From Cristatella mucedo (Eukaryota > Bryozoa > Phylactolaemata > Cristatellidae), in the NCBI GenBank assembly GCA_009760855.2, contig WPIO01000030.1, forward strand, positions 498,001 to 562,000: a stretch of 64,000 bases of DNA, in the 5' to 3' direction. Shown in pieces: positions 12,201-26,300 of the stretch. The notes under the pieces were generated by a model. It worked only from the letters and a program-made list of their open reading frames with translations, did not search any database and was not told the origin of the DNA. Position numbers and translations under genes: made by a program. The number at the start of each line of letters is the position of its first letter. Position 1 is the first letter of the stretch.

Positions 12201-15200
12201 AGGTTTATGCAACATATTTTTCATTAAATCATAATTAAAGTATTTAAATTAATAGCAAAAATCATTGAGCAAAACTTGTTCCTCAACCTTATCAATCTTC
12301 GACTCTAACCATAGAATGTGTACTGGGCCGTGATAGCTCAGGAGGTAAGGTGCTGCTCGCTCTCCCCCACTCTGGTCGTGGGTTCGAATCTTTTGGACGA
12401 TCCTTTATTTGCAACTGCAAGCGGCGGTGCTAGCCAACAAGGCTCTTCTACCGCTATACAAAATGAAGCTGTTAGAGAAGCTAATATTTTATTTATTTAT
12501 TCAAGTGTAAGACAAAACTTTACAAAAGCATGCCCTGTAGGGTTTCAGAGTGCATGTGATTGTCATATTGCATTTTGGCTCGTGATGGGTGATCTTCACA
12601 CTTTGCATTATACAAAAATTCCCGTGGCATCTGTTCTTGCAAAATTACATGCAAGCATTTTATACCCGCATATAATGCTTATCTTAAACTGCACTGATGA
12701 TAACACTCAATGAGTGACAGCTAGTATGAGTTTTATCAAAGCACCATTTATACAAAAGCAAGCACACATGTGCCCGGATACTTGACATTTTTTAATCTTA
12801 ATATGAGATTTGTAGCACCCTCAGAATTTAATACTTTTCAAGGCCCTTAACACCACTGTAAAGGAAGTGTGACCATATGGTTAGTGGTAGCGTGAAAGGT
12901 GTCAAAATGCAAATCAAGTTCGTGGCAACTTGCAAAGTGTCAGCACACATAAGCAAAAACAAAATAATTACAATGACCCACCAAATGCTATGAGAAACTG
13001 GTCAGTTTTAGCTTTTCAATGTCAAGTCAGTGGATGTCATGACGTCAGTTCCAGGCTTTGGGTGCATAAGAACTAAAGGCACGATCTCCAAATAATTCGA
13101 GGGTCGATTTGAGATATGAGGTATGGCTAACTAAACAATCTGATTCAGAAAAAGGCAGGTGGCACGATGCCTAGCCAGGTTGGGGAGTAGTTCTAATAGG
13201 TAAGCTCGAGCCAGGGAATGAAGGGACCTAAAAGTGAATGGCAGAACCTTCGAGAAGTCGATGCGCTGCTGGATTGGGAGCCAGTGTAGGTCGGCGAGAA
13301 GTGGTGAGATGAGATGTGGCAACTTCGATGCTCACGACAGACAAACCTAGCTGTAGAGTTTGCATTAACTGCAATCGGCTGAACAAGCCAGTTGACCTGC
13401 AAGCACTGAATTCCAGAAGTCAAGACGAGATGTCACAAATAAAAAAATATTAGCTGATTAATCAGCCTTTTTTGTATAGCAACAGAAGAGTCTTTACGGC
13501 TCTCACCACCGCTTGCAGCGGCGATAAAGGATATAGCATGCTGCAGGATTCAAACTCACGACCTCGTGACCGGGGTCGTGAAAAGCAACCGACTTCAATA
13601 CATGGAGTTATTTTGATGTAGAATCCCTGTCTAAGCAAACTAGAATTCTAGCAACGTTTTGTAGCTGAAAGAAGGCAGACTTGACTGTGGAGCTGATGTG
13701 GTCGTCAAATGAAGGGTCACTTTGAAACAGGCCACCAAGATTTCGTGCAGATGCTACAGGAGATAAAACTGTTTGAGCCGATTTTGAGCGTTAGATTTTC
13801 TGATTTCTGTATCAATCGTGATTTCCACATAACTACTAAGTTACCATACTATCATTTAATTTGAGAAATTTTGTTGTCACCCATGTCCAATGTCAGCAAT
13901 CATGCATTAAGGGAGTTGAGAGAATTTGACGAGCCAGATGAATCAAAGCATAGGTACAGGTGTATGTCAGCTGCATAGACGTGAATGCTTAGATAGTGCT
14001 TGGTAATCACACCGGTAAGAGGGAGGGTAAAAATTGTGAAACGATGCAAACCAAGTACAGAGCCATGAGGTACATAGCACTTCAGTGGTTCCTCGTATGA
14101 TACTTGTCTGTTCACATAAATCCTCTTTAGTTTCTCACTGAGATCGAATCTGTATCACTGTAATGCTATGCTAGCAATGCCAAGGATAGATGACAGGCGC
14201 CCTGAGGATTTTTTGTAGACCTAACGCCACTCTCTCCCACTCTTGTTCAAATACAATAACTTAGGAGGACTAGATTTAACGGCTGTTTTTTTCACGAGGG
14301 GCTAACTGCCACTCCATTGGCTTTGGCAGGGTTTTGAAGTATTAGTAGACTATATCAAGGCGTGTGATCTATTAAGGTGTGGACACAGAACTAGCTGCCT
14401 TGACTATTTGAGGAAAAATAGTTTGGTTGTTAATTATTGTGCTGGCATTTAGGAGGCTGAGGGATGGCATTTGAAACAATATAAGGTTAAAAGCCTTACC
14501 AGTTTAATTTTCATTAGGGCGTATGCTTCCTGAATCAGTCATCCTAAACAAAAATTTCATATGCTGGCACCTTAGCAGAAAATTGGTGGTGCACTTTTGC
14601 TGTGGCTATGTCAATCACACTAACAGGTGCACTAGGCTGAATCGCACATTAATCCCTACAACCAACCGATTGCGTGCAGCAGTCACAAAAAATCGCTGGG
14701 TGAAACTAACCTTGCATAAATCTGCAATATTTTCAGCAATCTTGATCTAGATCCTGACCAATCCTGCTTAAACTAAGTAACTGTGCTAATTTAATGATAA
14801 TAATGCATTTGATATAGCACCATCACAGAACTCGATCTCGCTTTACATTTGCAGCTAAGGAAGCACAATCGAAAGGCTAGTACTGGCATTCTTAATAAAC
14901 AGTGAGGATAACATGGTTAGGGTGACATGCAATGGACCAGCAAGCAAGTGTGATTAGTGGCACCATGCAACAGTGTCAGCATGCCTCAGCACGTAAAGGA
15001 CGAATCACAAGGACCCACCAAATGCCGTCGTATTTAGGTGCATTTTTAGCTAATTTTTAAATATGGCAAAGTCAGGGGATGTCGTGAGGCAAGTCAGGAG
15101 TGAGTTCCAGGCTTTGGGAGCATATAAACTAAAGGCACGGTCTCCAAATGATTTGAGGTTTGTACGAGGTATAGGTAAACAGTTACAAGCGGTGGTACGA

Positions 15201-17314
15201 TGCTTTGCCTGGTGGGGGAGAAGATCTGATGGGAGGGCTGGAGCCAAAGAATGAAGAGACCTAAAAGTGAGCGACAAAACCTTGAAGTCGATGCGTCGCT
15301 TGATTGGAAGCTAGTGCAGGTCGGCTACAAGTAATGAGATGTGGCCAGTGCTCCGTTCAAGGCAGACAATCCTAACTGCAGAGCTGTGCACCAGCTGTAA
15401 GTGCCAGATTGCACATGCCAATAGGCCAGCAAACAGTGAGTTACAAGAGTCAAGACGGGATGTCACAAATGCATGGACCAGCTTAGATGTGGTATTCTTA
15501 TCTAAACAAGCCCGAAATCGAACAATGTTGTGTAGCTAGTCAGAGGTGCAAACTCGTCGAACATGTCAGCTAGAGTCGTATTGTAGCAATCTACTAATGA
15601 TGACAGATCCTAAGGGCGATTGTGCCGCAGAGGCAAAACAGATATTGTCGAACGGACAGCATTGATGTAAAGGGTCTTGAGGTTTTGCGATTCACAGGCG
15701 ATTTTAGATAAGCAGGAGAGCACACATTGTAGACTGAATGAGATCTGCATGTGGTCAGATAAGCATAATTTGGTAATAATTGATGACAAAGTGTAGTTGT
15801 ATGAAAACATTTTGGTCGAGTGTGTGACCCTTGATGTGAGTAGGGCTAAGTGCATGAGCCACAAGAGACAATGAGTCAGTCAGTGCAGATAATTCAGTGC
15901 TGAAGGCATCAGATAAGTTATTAAAATGAATGTTGAAATCACCCATAACGAGAAAAGATTGATCTTGCACACAGAATCGAAATGAGACTAGACAAATCTG
16001 AGATACAGTACTTGGTACCTGGTGGGCGATAGACTACTGCCACCATCGGTAGCTTGTTGGGTGAAATCAAGACAAGCAAGGCTGTAAGTATTAACACGCA
16101 AATGAGTTGTAGGTAATAGCTATAGTGAGCTATAAGTCAGCACTTTTACCTGTGCTCGTGTTCTTGGCCGAATAGTCGATTGGTTCAATTTGTTCAGCTG
16201 CCTTACTTCCTCGTCCGGAAAAAGCAGTGGCACTGGGTATGCAACAATTAATATTCTGCTTTTCTACAATGCTTTCACCTGCTGTGGTTTCAATGTCTCC
16301 CGACTGTCCTTTGAAGACTGGTATGGCACCTGTTGTCGAACCTTTCACATTTGAATGACCTGCAGGAACAATACATAGCTAAAGTAGAAGTACAAACAAT
16401 ACTAATCGTCGTCACTGTCACTGATAAAGACTTTCTATGCAGAACACTAGCCTGACAACTGTCATATCATTCTTATCGTGAGTGTGAAAGCCCCACTGCT
16501 GAAAGTGTAAGTTAAAAGTGTAGGTTATTCTCAGCAGAAACAAACGTTGAATCCAATAGATAAAACGACAAATATTTGTAGCACATCACTACAATCTCAA
16601 ATGAGTCGATAGTCGTTCGAAGTTTCTACTCGCGAAATGATCATGTTTTACTAAAGGGTTGGTAAGCAATAATATAATTTAGGCAGTCATGCTGAGCAAA
16701 ATACCCTGTTAATATAAAAAATGCAATCAAATGCTAGTGAAGATACGGTGCAGCTGAAAAACAACATGGCGATAGGCTAAAGGTGGGATGAATTCCTAAT
16801 TCTGATGATTTTTCATAATTTCTGAATTACAGCATAACTTACTTCGGTTAAGCCAGAATGCAAGGTCAGTCAGTGCCCTAGTATGGGCAGCTCTCTATCC
16901 CAACTCCCCGGCATACATATCTCTCTCATTCCTTCCTGCATGCCCTGCTGACATTCAGATCTGGATGGCAGCACTTTCTTAAATTTAATGGTGACTAAAT
17001 GTACTTACTCGTTTCTCCGGAAATCAATTGTTACTCATAAACTTAAAAGTTTAAGCATCCGAACCGGCCCGACTAGCATATTTCCTGGTAACCTCAGCAC
17101 GGAATTTGGGCATCCAAACGACTTTTCACAAGATGAACACATAAGCTTAGCTGGCTTGGTCCAGCGGTTAAGGTGCTCACCCAGACCAAGGTCTGGCTGA
17201 GGTCGTAGGGTCGAACCCCGAGGCATATGTGAAATGCATATGTGCGCCTGAATAGTGATTAAGTTCTCTTAGGGCGCTATGCAAATGAATTATATATATA
17301 TATGTATATATATG

Positions 17315-17347
<33 letters not shown>

Positions 17348-20300
17348 ATAAGCTTGACAGCCATGTATGCCTTTTTACATCTATAAAAAATGCGAAAATT
17401 TGGGCTTGCTTACATTAGGGCACGCGCTAAGCTAGTCAGTGAGCATTCATGACAGCCCATAAAGACTTCAGTAACCCTCTTGTAGGTCTTCCTGAAGATG
17501 CATTAGGACGTTTACAGATGATGCGTTGAACTCGGTGTCTGGGCTTATATTTCGGAAAATGCTGCAAAAGCTACATTACATCACTTCTCGCCAATCTGTA
17601 TCAGCTGCCATCAAGCTGAGCTTCGACTTCATATATCTTTGGTAACTCATCTGACGCCTTCAACACTGAATTTCGTGCATTTGACTGCCTCATTGTCTCT
17701 TGTGGCTCATGTGCATGGCCCCACTCACTTCAAGGGTCACACACTCGATCAAATGTACTCATGCAACTGGACTTTGTCATCACCAACTATTACCAAATCC
17801 TGCTCATCTGACCACATGCAGATCCAATTCAGTCTACAATGTGACATCCTCTTCTAAAATCACCTGTAAATTGGAAGACCTCAAAGACCCTTGACATCGT
17901 TGCTGTCCCTATGAGAATATCTGCCTTGCCTCTGCTGCTCAGTCCCCCTTTTGATCTGTCATCATTGGAAGATGGCTACCACAAAATACTAGCTGACATG
18001 CTCGACGAGTTTCCATCCAAGACAAAGCACACTGTGTGCCCTCGCCCAGATGGACTTTGGTTTACCATAGACATTGGATTAGCTAGGTCTACAAGGGAAA
18101 GCTTGAAAAGCATACGAAAGATCCGGACTGACTGTCCATCGACAGGCATATGAAGACTACTGTAGGTCGTACCAGTCGATCCTAGCAAAGGCCAAGTATA
18201 GCTTCTATAAAAAACATAGTTGAATCACAGATGCACAATCCAAAAATGTTGATGTCGACGATCAACCATCTCTAAAGCTCCCAGGTTAACTCATTACCTG
18301 ACGAGCCTAGTGATGATCTAGCAGATCGCTTTTCTAGCTTCTTTGTCCAGAAGACAGACAAGATCAGGGATTTAACCCCTACGATGGCAGCACCCCCACT
18401 AGAATGCTGTCCGTCTATTCATTGGAGCAGATCAATGTCTACATTCAAGCGGGTCACTAGCGACCTCATCCTGAAGTTCGCATCCTATTCAGAGAAGACG
18501 AGTCGTATGGACCCTACTCCCACTGCCATGCTCCTACGTTGCATTGATCTGCTGCTGCCATGCATAACTAACATCATTAATATGTCATTAGCCTCAGGTT
18601 CAGATCCTGTCCCAGCACCTTTCAATAATAATAATAATAATATTGCACTTGATAAAGCGCCCTCAGAGAACTTAATCTCTTTCTAGGCGCTTTACATTTG
18701 CTGCAAAGTGATACGCAATAGAATAGTAAGTAAAATCATGCTTGAAAAACAAACAAAATTAATAACATGGTTAGGGGTTACATGCACTGGGTCAGCATGC
18801 AAATGTGGTTAGTGGCAGCATGAACAGTGTCAGCAAGCATAAGCACATCGAGGACGAATCACAAGGACCCACTAAATGCTGTCCTAAATAGGTATGTTTT
18901 TAAGTTTCTTTTAAATGTGGTCAGGTCAGGAGATGTTCTGATGCAGGTCGGGAGGGAGTTCCAGGCTGTGGGAGCATACGAGCTAAATGCACGGTCTCCA
19001 AAGGATTTAAGGTTTGTACGAGGTATTTCTAGACTGTTGGATTCCGAAAAGCGAGTGGTACGATGCTTTGCCTGATGGGGTAGTATCTCTGAAAGATAGG
19101 CTGGAGCCATAGAATGAAGAGACCTAAAAGTGAGCGACAAAACCTTGAAGTCAATCCGTTGCTTGACTGGTAACCAGTGCAGGTCGGCGAGAAGTGGAGT
19201 AATGTGGCAACTGCGACGCTCACGACAGACAAGCCTAGCTGCAGAGTTTTGCACCAGCTGCAATCGCCTGATCGCACATGCTGGTAGGCCAGTAAGCAGT
19301 GAGTTGCAGAAGTCGAGACGAGATGTCACGAATGCATGGACCAACTTGGACGTGGTATCCTTATCTAAACAAACCCGAATTTTAGCAATGTTATGAAGCT
19401 GAAAATAGGCTGATTTGACTGTGGAGCTGATGTGGTCGTCTAACGAGAGGTCGCTTTGGAATATGACACCTAGATTTCGAGCTGATGCAACTGGAGATAT
19501 GCTGGCAGAGCCAATTTTGAGCTTCAGCCTTTCCAATTTCTGAATAACACTAGGTTTGCCCATAACTAGTAAGTTAGTTTTATCATCGTTTAGTTTTGGA
19601 AAATTTGCTGCCATCCATGATCGGATGTCATCAATGCATGCAGCAAGTGAGTTGAGAGAATTTGAGGTGCTCGAAGGCTGGGAGGGATCAAAGCAAAGGT
19701 ACAACTGAGTGTCATCCGCATAGAAGTGAAAGCCTAGATTGTGCTTGGCAATCACATCAGCGAGAGGGAGAGTATAAACGGTGAAAAGGACCAGACCTAG
19801 CACAGAGCCCTGAGGTACTCCATATTTTAGAGGTACTTCAGATGATCTTTGTCCATTCACGTCAACACTCTGGAGTCTCCCACTGAGATAGGACCTGAAC
19901 CACTGCAGAGCAGTGCCAGTGATGCCCAGGCGAGATGAGAGGCGCTCTAGAAGTACTTTGTGATCGATGGTATCAAAAGCTGCCGAAAGATCGAGCAAAA
20001 CAAGAAGAGACACTCTACCCATGTCTGCATTCCTAAGTAGGTCGTTGAATACCCGAAGCAATGCTGACTCTGTGGAGTGATTAGCTCTAAAGCCAGACTG
20101 GAACTTACTAGCAAGGTGTGAGGTTTCGATATACGAGTTCAGCTGGTCTGCCACGACCCGTTCCAGTGTCTTTGATAGGAATGGTAGAAGGGAGACTGGG
20201 CGGTAGTTGCTTAAGTTCTCTTGGTCTAGTGTAGCTTTCTTGAGAAGTGGCCTGACTACAGCTTTTTTTAAAGGTGCTGGGACCTGACCTGAGGCTAATG

Positions 20301-23300
20301 ACATATTAATGATGTTGGTTATGCATGGCAGCAGCAGATCAATGCAACGTAGGAGCAGGACAGTGGGAATAGGGTCCAGTGGACTTGTTGTCTTCTTTGA
20401 TTGAGATACGAGCTTTAGGACTACATCACTGGTGACCTGTTTAAATGCAGACATTGAGGCGCAGCCAGGAACCGAGGAACAGCATTCTAGTGGGAAGGTT
20501 GTCATCGCAGGGATGGATTCCCTGATTTTGTCTATCTTCTGCACAAAGAATCGAGAGAAGCGATCGGCTAGATCATCACAAGGATCGTCTGGTAACGAGC
20601 TAACCTGGGAACGGTTGAGGAGATGGTTTATTGTCGACATCAGCATTTTTGGATTGTGCATCTGTGATTCAACAATGTTTCTATAGAAGCTAGACTTAGC
20701 CTTTGCTAGGATCGATTGGTACGACCTACAGTAGTCTTCATATGCCTGTCGATGGACAGTTAGTCCGGATCTTTTGTATGCCTTTTCAAGCTTTCGTTTA
20801 GTAGACTTGGCTAGTTTAATGTCTGTGGTAAACCATAGGCCGTCTGGGCGGGGGCGCACAGTGCGCTTTGCCAAAGGTGCAAACTCGTCGAGCGTGTCAG
20901 CTAGTGTCGTGTTGTAGCAATCTACCAGTGATGACAGATCGGAGGGAGGACTGAGCAGCAAAGGTGAAGCAGATATGCTCGCACGGACAGCATCGATGTC
21001 AAGGGTCTTGAGGTTTCAAAAAAGCTGTAGTCAGGCCACTACTCAAGAAAGCTACACTAGACAATGAGAACTTGACCAACTACTACCCTATCTCCTATCT
21101 ACCATTCCTATCAAAGACACTGGAACGAGTCGTGGCAGACCAGCTGAACTCATATCTTGAAACTTCAAACCTTGCTAGTAAGTCCCAGTCTGGCTTTAGA
21201 GCTAATCACTCGACAGAGTCAGTATTGCTTTGGGTGTACAACGACCTACTTAGGAATGCAGACATATGTAGAGTGTCTTGTTTTATTCGATCATTCGGCA
21301 GCTTTTGATACTATCGACCGCAAAGTTCTTCTAGAGTGCCTCTCATCTCATTTGGACATCACTGGCTCTACAATGGTTCATGTCCTATCTCAGTGGAAGA
21401 CTCCAGAGTATTGATGTGAATGGACAAAGATCATCCGAGGCACCTCTGAAATATGGGGTAGCTCAGGGCTCAGTGCTTGGTCCGGTTCTTTACACGGTTT
21501 ATACTCTCCCTCTTGTCGATGCGATTGCCAAGCACAATCTGGGCTTTCACTTCTATGCAGATGACACTCATTTGTACCTTTCTTTGATCCCTCCCAGCCT
21601 TCGAGCACCTCGAGTTCTCTCAACACCCTTGCTGCATGTATTGATGACATCTGCACATGGATGGCAGCAAATTACCTTAAATTAAATGATGATACAACTA
21701 AATTACTAGTATTGGGGCAAACCATGCACGATTCAGAAATTGGAAACGCTTAAGCTCAAAATGAGCTCTGCCAGCATATCTCTTGTTGAACCGGCACGAA
21801 ATATAGGTATGCTGTTCAAAGGCGACCTTACATTAGACGACCATATCAGCTCAACAGTCAAGTTGGCCCACTTTCAGCTACATAGCTAAAATTTGGGCTC
21901 GTTTCGACAGGGATACAACACCTCAGTTGGTCCATGCATTTGTGACACCCAGTCTTGACTTCAGTAACTCACTGCTTCCTGGTCTACCGGCATGTGCTGT
22001 CAGGCGCTTACAGCTGGTTCAAAACTCAACAGCTAGGCTTGTCTGTCGTGAGCGGCGCAGCTGCTACGTCACACCACTTCTCGCATACCTGCACTGGCTC
22101 CCAGCCAAGCAACGGATCGACTTCAAGGTTCTGTCACTCATTTTTAGTTCCCTTCATTTTTTGGCTCCTGCCGACCTGTCAGATCTACTCCCCCATATGA
22201 CTAACCATCATAGCACTGGCTTTTCGGAAACTAATCGTGTACCTATCCTGAGTACCTCAAATCTTTTTGAGACCATGCCTTTAGTTTGTATGCTCTTAAA
22301 GCCTGGAACTCACTCCCGCCTTGAGTCACGACATCCTCTGACTTCACTACATTTGAAAACAAATAAAAATTCCACTATATATGACAGCATTTATTGGTTT
22401 CTGTGATTCGTTCTTTATGTACTTATGCCTGCTGATACCGTTGCATGCTGACACTAACACACTTGGATGCTGACCCTGTGTATGTCCCCCCTGACTAAGT
22501 TATTCGTGTTCTTTATCAAGCATGATACCACTCACCATTCAATCGCATTTCCTTTGCAGCAAATGTAAAGCACCCAGAAAGAGATTGAGTTTTCTCAGTG
22601 TGCTTTATCAAGTGTAATATGATTATTACTATTATTTCACCACCCAATCTGTTTTGCCACCATTCTCCAGCTACGGCCTACCTGCCCGCATTGGTTTCAC
22701 ATTTATCTTCTTCTTTGATCTTGCATGCTTGTCGAAATCAATATACCTGCATGCTTTTACATGCTTGGTTAAGAAGGACGTCAATAATAATAAACTTGCA
22801 TGGCACCATCAGAGAACGAATGCTCTTTCTATCTGGGCACCCTACATGTTATAAGGGAAAAACATGATACATCGCATGTCATTAAGTCATTGCTATTGCC
22901 TCTGTCATAGCGAGTTTAAAACACAAGGACATGGATTCGGTTCTTTTAAAAGCTATTGAAACCCCTTATTACTAATTTTTTCACACTTGCGATTAAGGGT
23001 TCACGGCATCACCATTCTGGAGCTTTCTGAGTACGGTATTTCCAAAAATCTTTCCTCTAAAACTTGCTTAATATCCTGTGAAATTGGAATAACCTACTAG
23101 AGTAAGTGCAGAAAGTAGCTTCTGCAATCCAAGCATTCTGCTATGTCTATTGTCTCTAACTAGACACCATAATTCGGACAGACAAGCAATAGTTTTTAAA
23201 AGTTGGAGAAGTAAAGTACTCACAACCATCGATTCTTGTTTTGTAGCTAACGTTTTAATAAAATGTATTGCCTACTTCGGAAACCACTCGATAATATTTA

Positions 23301-26300
23301 TGAATATATTATCTATAGGCACCTCATACATTCAGCTATTCATAGGTTGACAAGGCCACAACAGCTGACCTCGGGAAAAATAACCCTAAATGGCTGATAT
23401 TGCATAGGCCATGAAGCTGGTAGCATCTCTGATGATCGCGAACGACAACCGTCATTATGGTTGCATCACTTTCCCAAATTTGCAATTATTACTGTACACA
23501 TCCAAGCACTTCATTCATGCAATGCATCAAGAATCTGCTTAGGCACGGAGGCAGAACTTTAGCAGCTAACACAGAAGTTGTGAGCCCTGCACCTCACATC
23601 AAACACATTTTGGGAATGTTTGGTTTGTCTATACCTCTTGGTCACCTTTGATCACACCCCGACATCTTTTCTTATAATTCTTTGCGTGCAAAAATAGGAC
23701 CAAACAACTATCTGCACAGAATTAATTCTTAATTTCTCCACTAAGCGATGTAAGTATTATGTGGAGGATAAAATTATCTAAAACGCAGGATATACAACAG
23801 TGTTGGCCTGATAGAACTGGATATAATCCTTGACCAGCAAATCACAAGAATGTGACTTTGGTCTGGTCCGGCTTAACAAATCCTGGCTTTTACCCAAACT
23901 AGATCACTCTACATGGACATACGTAGTGGACCTATTATTTCATTTTGGACTGCTACTAAGAAACCAGAATAATCACCAGAAGTGCGTAGTAAAGTGAAGC
24001 GTCTTCATACTGATCAGCATCTAATTCTGCTGGAGACTCTCAAGCCTAGTTTTGCTTTGGCTAGGCACTAGGTTATGCACTCTGTGAATGAGTTATTTTT
24101 ACTGGTGGAAAGTCATTTCTAGTTTGTGGCAGTAATAGCTCCAGTTATAACGTCAACTGCTGTTAGTAATAGAAACATAACAAAGGTTACTTAGACAGAC
24201 TAGCAGAAGGGTGAAAAGAGTGTCTGGAATTTGTAGAACAGCGAATTGCTGGCTCGTTTAAATAGCAGCCAAAGAGCTTTAGAAGTTATCACCCTCACTT
24301 TCAGTGGAAAATAAAACATTTGTCAGTTGCCGGGCTCAAACCCACGACCTGGATCATTAAATGCTTAAACCTTACCCCTAGGCTAAGGCTCTGGGATTTA
24401 TATAAAAGCCATCGGATTTAATGGCCACAATTGTAGAGCCACCAAGAGCTTTAGCTGCTATCACCGCCCTTGCAATGAGTAAAAAGGTTTGCCTGCGGTA
24501 GGACTTGAGCGTATGACCTGGGCCTTAAAGGGCAAGCAAATTACCCCTGAAGTAAGACCCGAGAGAAATGTCTGCCGTGGCAGTGCCCTGAGGACCGAAG
24601 GGGTTTAATCATCTTACCGTGGAGTCCTATCCTATCCAAACATTCGCCAAAGTTTCATCATGTACTGAAGGTAAGAAAAGATGAATTGGCAACCTACGCA
24701 ATGTTAAATGTGGTCTCAATAAATTTCCTGAGGATGCAAGCTCAGAAGTGTACTGATTTTAAAGACCAACCTACATACTGGTATGTCTTGGGATAAATAA
24801 TGAATTGTGGCTTTCAAACTAAACATAACAAGAACTCGAGTGTCAACAAAATCGCTACGACTGATAATCTACTGAACTGAAAGGAGGCTACTCTAATAAA
24901 AGATCTAATAATATAATTCGTAGAATTAAGAGTAGACATACATAGCATAAGCATTAAGTGACCGGAGTTTTTCAAAAACAGCAATTTTGCTTCAGACTAG
25001 CTATAGAAATAAATTGAAATAATTATTTAACAATGCGGCAGTTGACCGAGGTATTTCTGACATCCTGCATAACCCATGAACTTGAACGTGTCACCGTCTA
25101 CGTGATACCCGAACACATTATTTGATATCAAACTACCACGAGGATCCTGGCAAAAGGCACAGCTGGAGGGCCAGATGCTGCTCACAATTAGTTTGACTAA
25201 TCACATAAAATAATAATACATTTTGTATAGCACATCCAGAGAACGGAATCCCTATCTAGCACTTTACGTTTGCTGCAAGGGAACATGATCGATATATCGC
25301 ATCATTCAGCTTGCACCTTTCAGAGGTCTTCCAAGGCGATAACCGGGCGAGTTCCAGTATTATCTGCTTGCAGAACATAAGCATTCTTGCAAAGCTCCAC
25401 CCTTTTGAAATACAACAACGTAAGTCCACAGGTAGTATCAATCAGTCACTCGCAAGTAGCTATTGCCTAGGTCAATCTAAAGATTGAGCCATCGGCTTTG
25501 ATGTACATACATAACAAATCATTCATTTGCATAGCGCCTAAAGAGAACTTAATTTATATTCGGGAGCTTCACCTATGCCACAGTGCTCAAGCCCACGACC
25601 TAGGGTCATCAACTGATTCACCTTGACCTTGGTCGAGGCGTGCACAGGCCCAAACCTGCGAGGGGTGAAGAGGAACAACACTTACACTTCTTTTTTTTGG
25701 AAACCAAAAGTATAAAAAGTCGGCGAAATAGGTGAGCATTTTGCTTCATTGGTGCAGCAGTGAAATTCCAATTTAGTATCTCAACGAGTTTCTCCGTGGA
25801 GTATCTTTTTACACATGGTAATTTAAGTCTTAATGTCAAGAAATAGCTTATAAAATCGGTCCAAAAATCAAATAATTGTATAGAATACCCTTCAAAAGAC
25901 AAATATGTTAGCAATGAGACCAGAAGGCTTAACGAATTCCCTCACACAAAGGAAAAAGTGGGTTATGCCAACCATATCTAATCGGGATGTAAACCGGAAG
26001 CAACACATCTATATATGAAACATGTAATGACCTCTGAATCATATGCATGCTGTCCTGACATTCTGAAACTTGTTAGATCAAGGTATATCAAGGAAGCTGG
26101 TTGAGGGCCATGCTTGTGACTTTTAAATCGACTTCAAGATTCCCTCTTTGGCATATAGGTCACTTAATTGTCTTATACCAGCCCACCTATCCTTCCTCTT
26201 GCTTAAAACTGCAATCCAATGAGTGGGTGCTCTAGCAAAACCCAATCATGAGGTTGTAGTCGCCTTGCATTAGGCCTAAATTAAAACTGTGGTGATTGTG

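Noticed and set aside
12318-12713. 131-codon plus-strand open frame
   Set aside because: Begins inside SINE-1 and has no recognisable domain; non-coding.
17035-17226. Possible true tRNA gene at the SINE-2 head (and at the other SINE heads)
   Set aside because: A and B boxes are present, but the body and LINE-like tail are shared by many dispersed copies and no intact cloverleaf is evident; these are SINEs.
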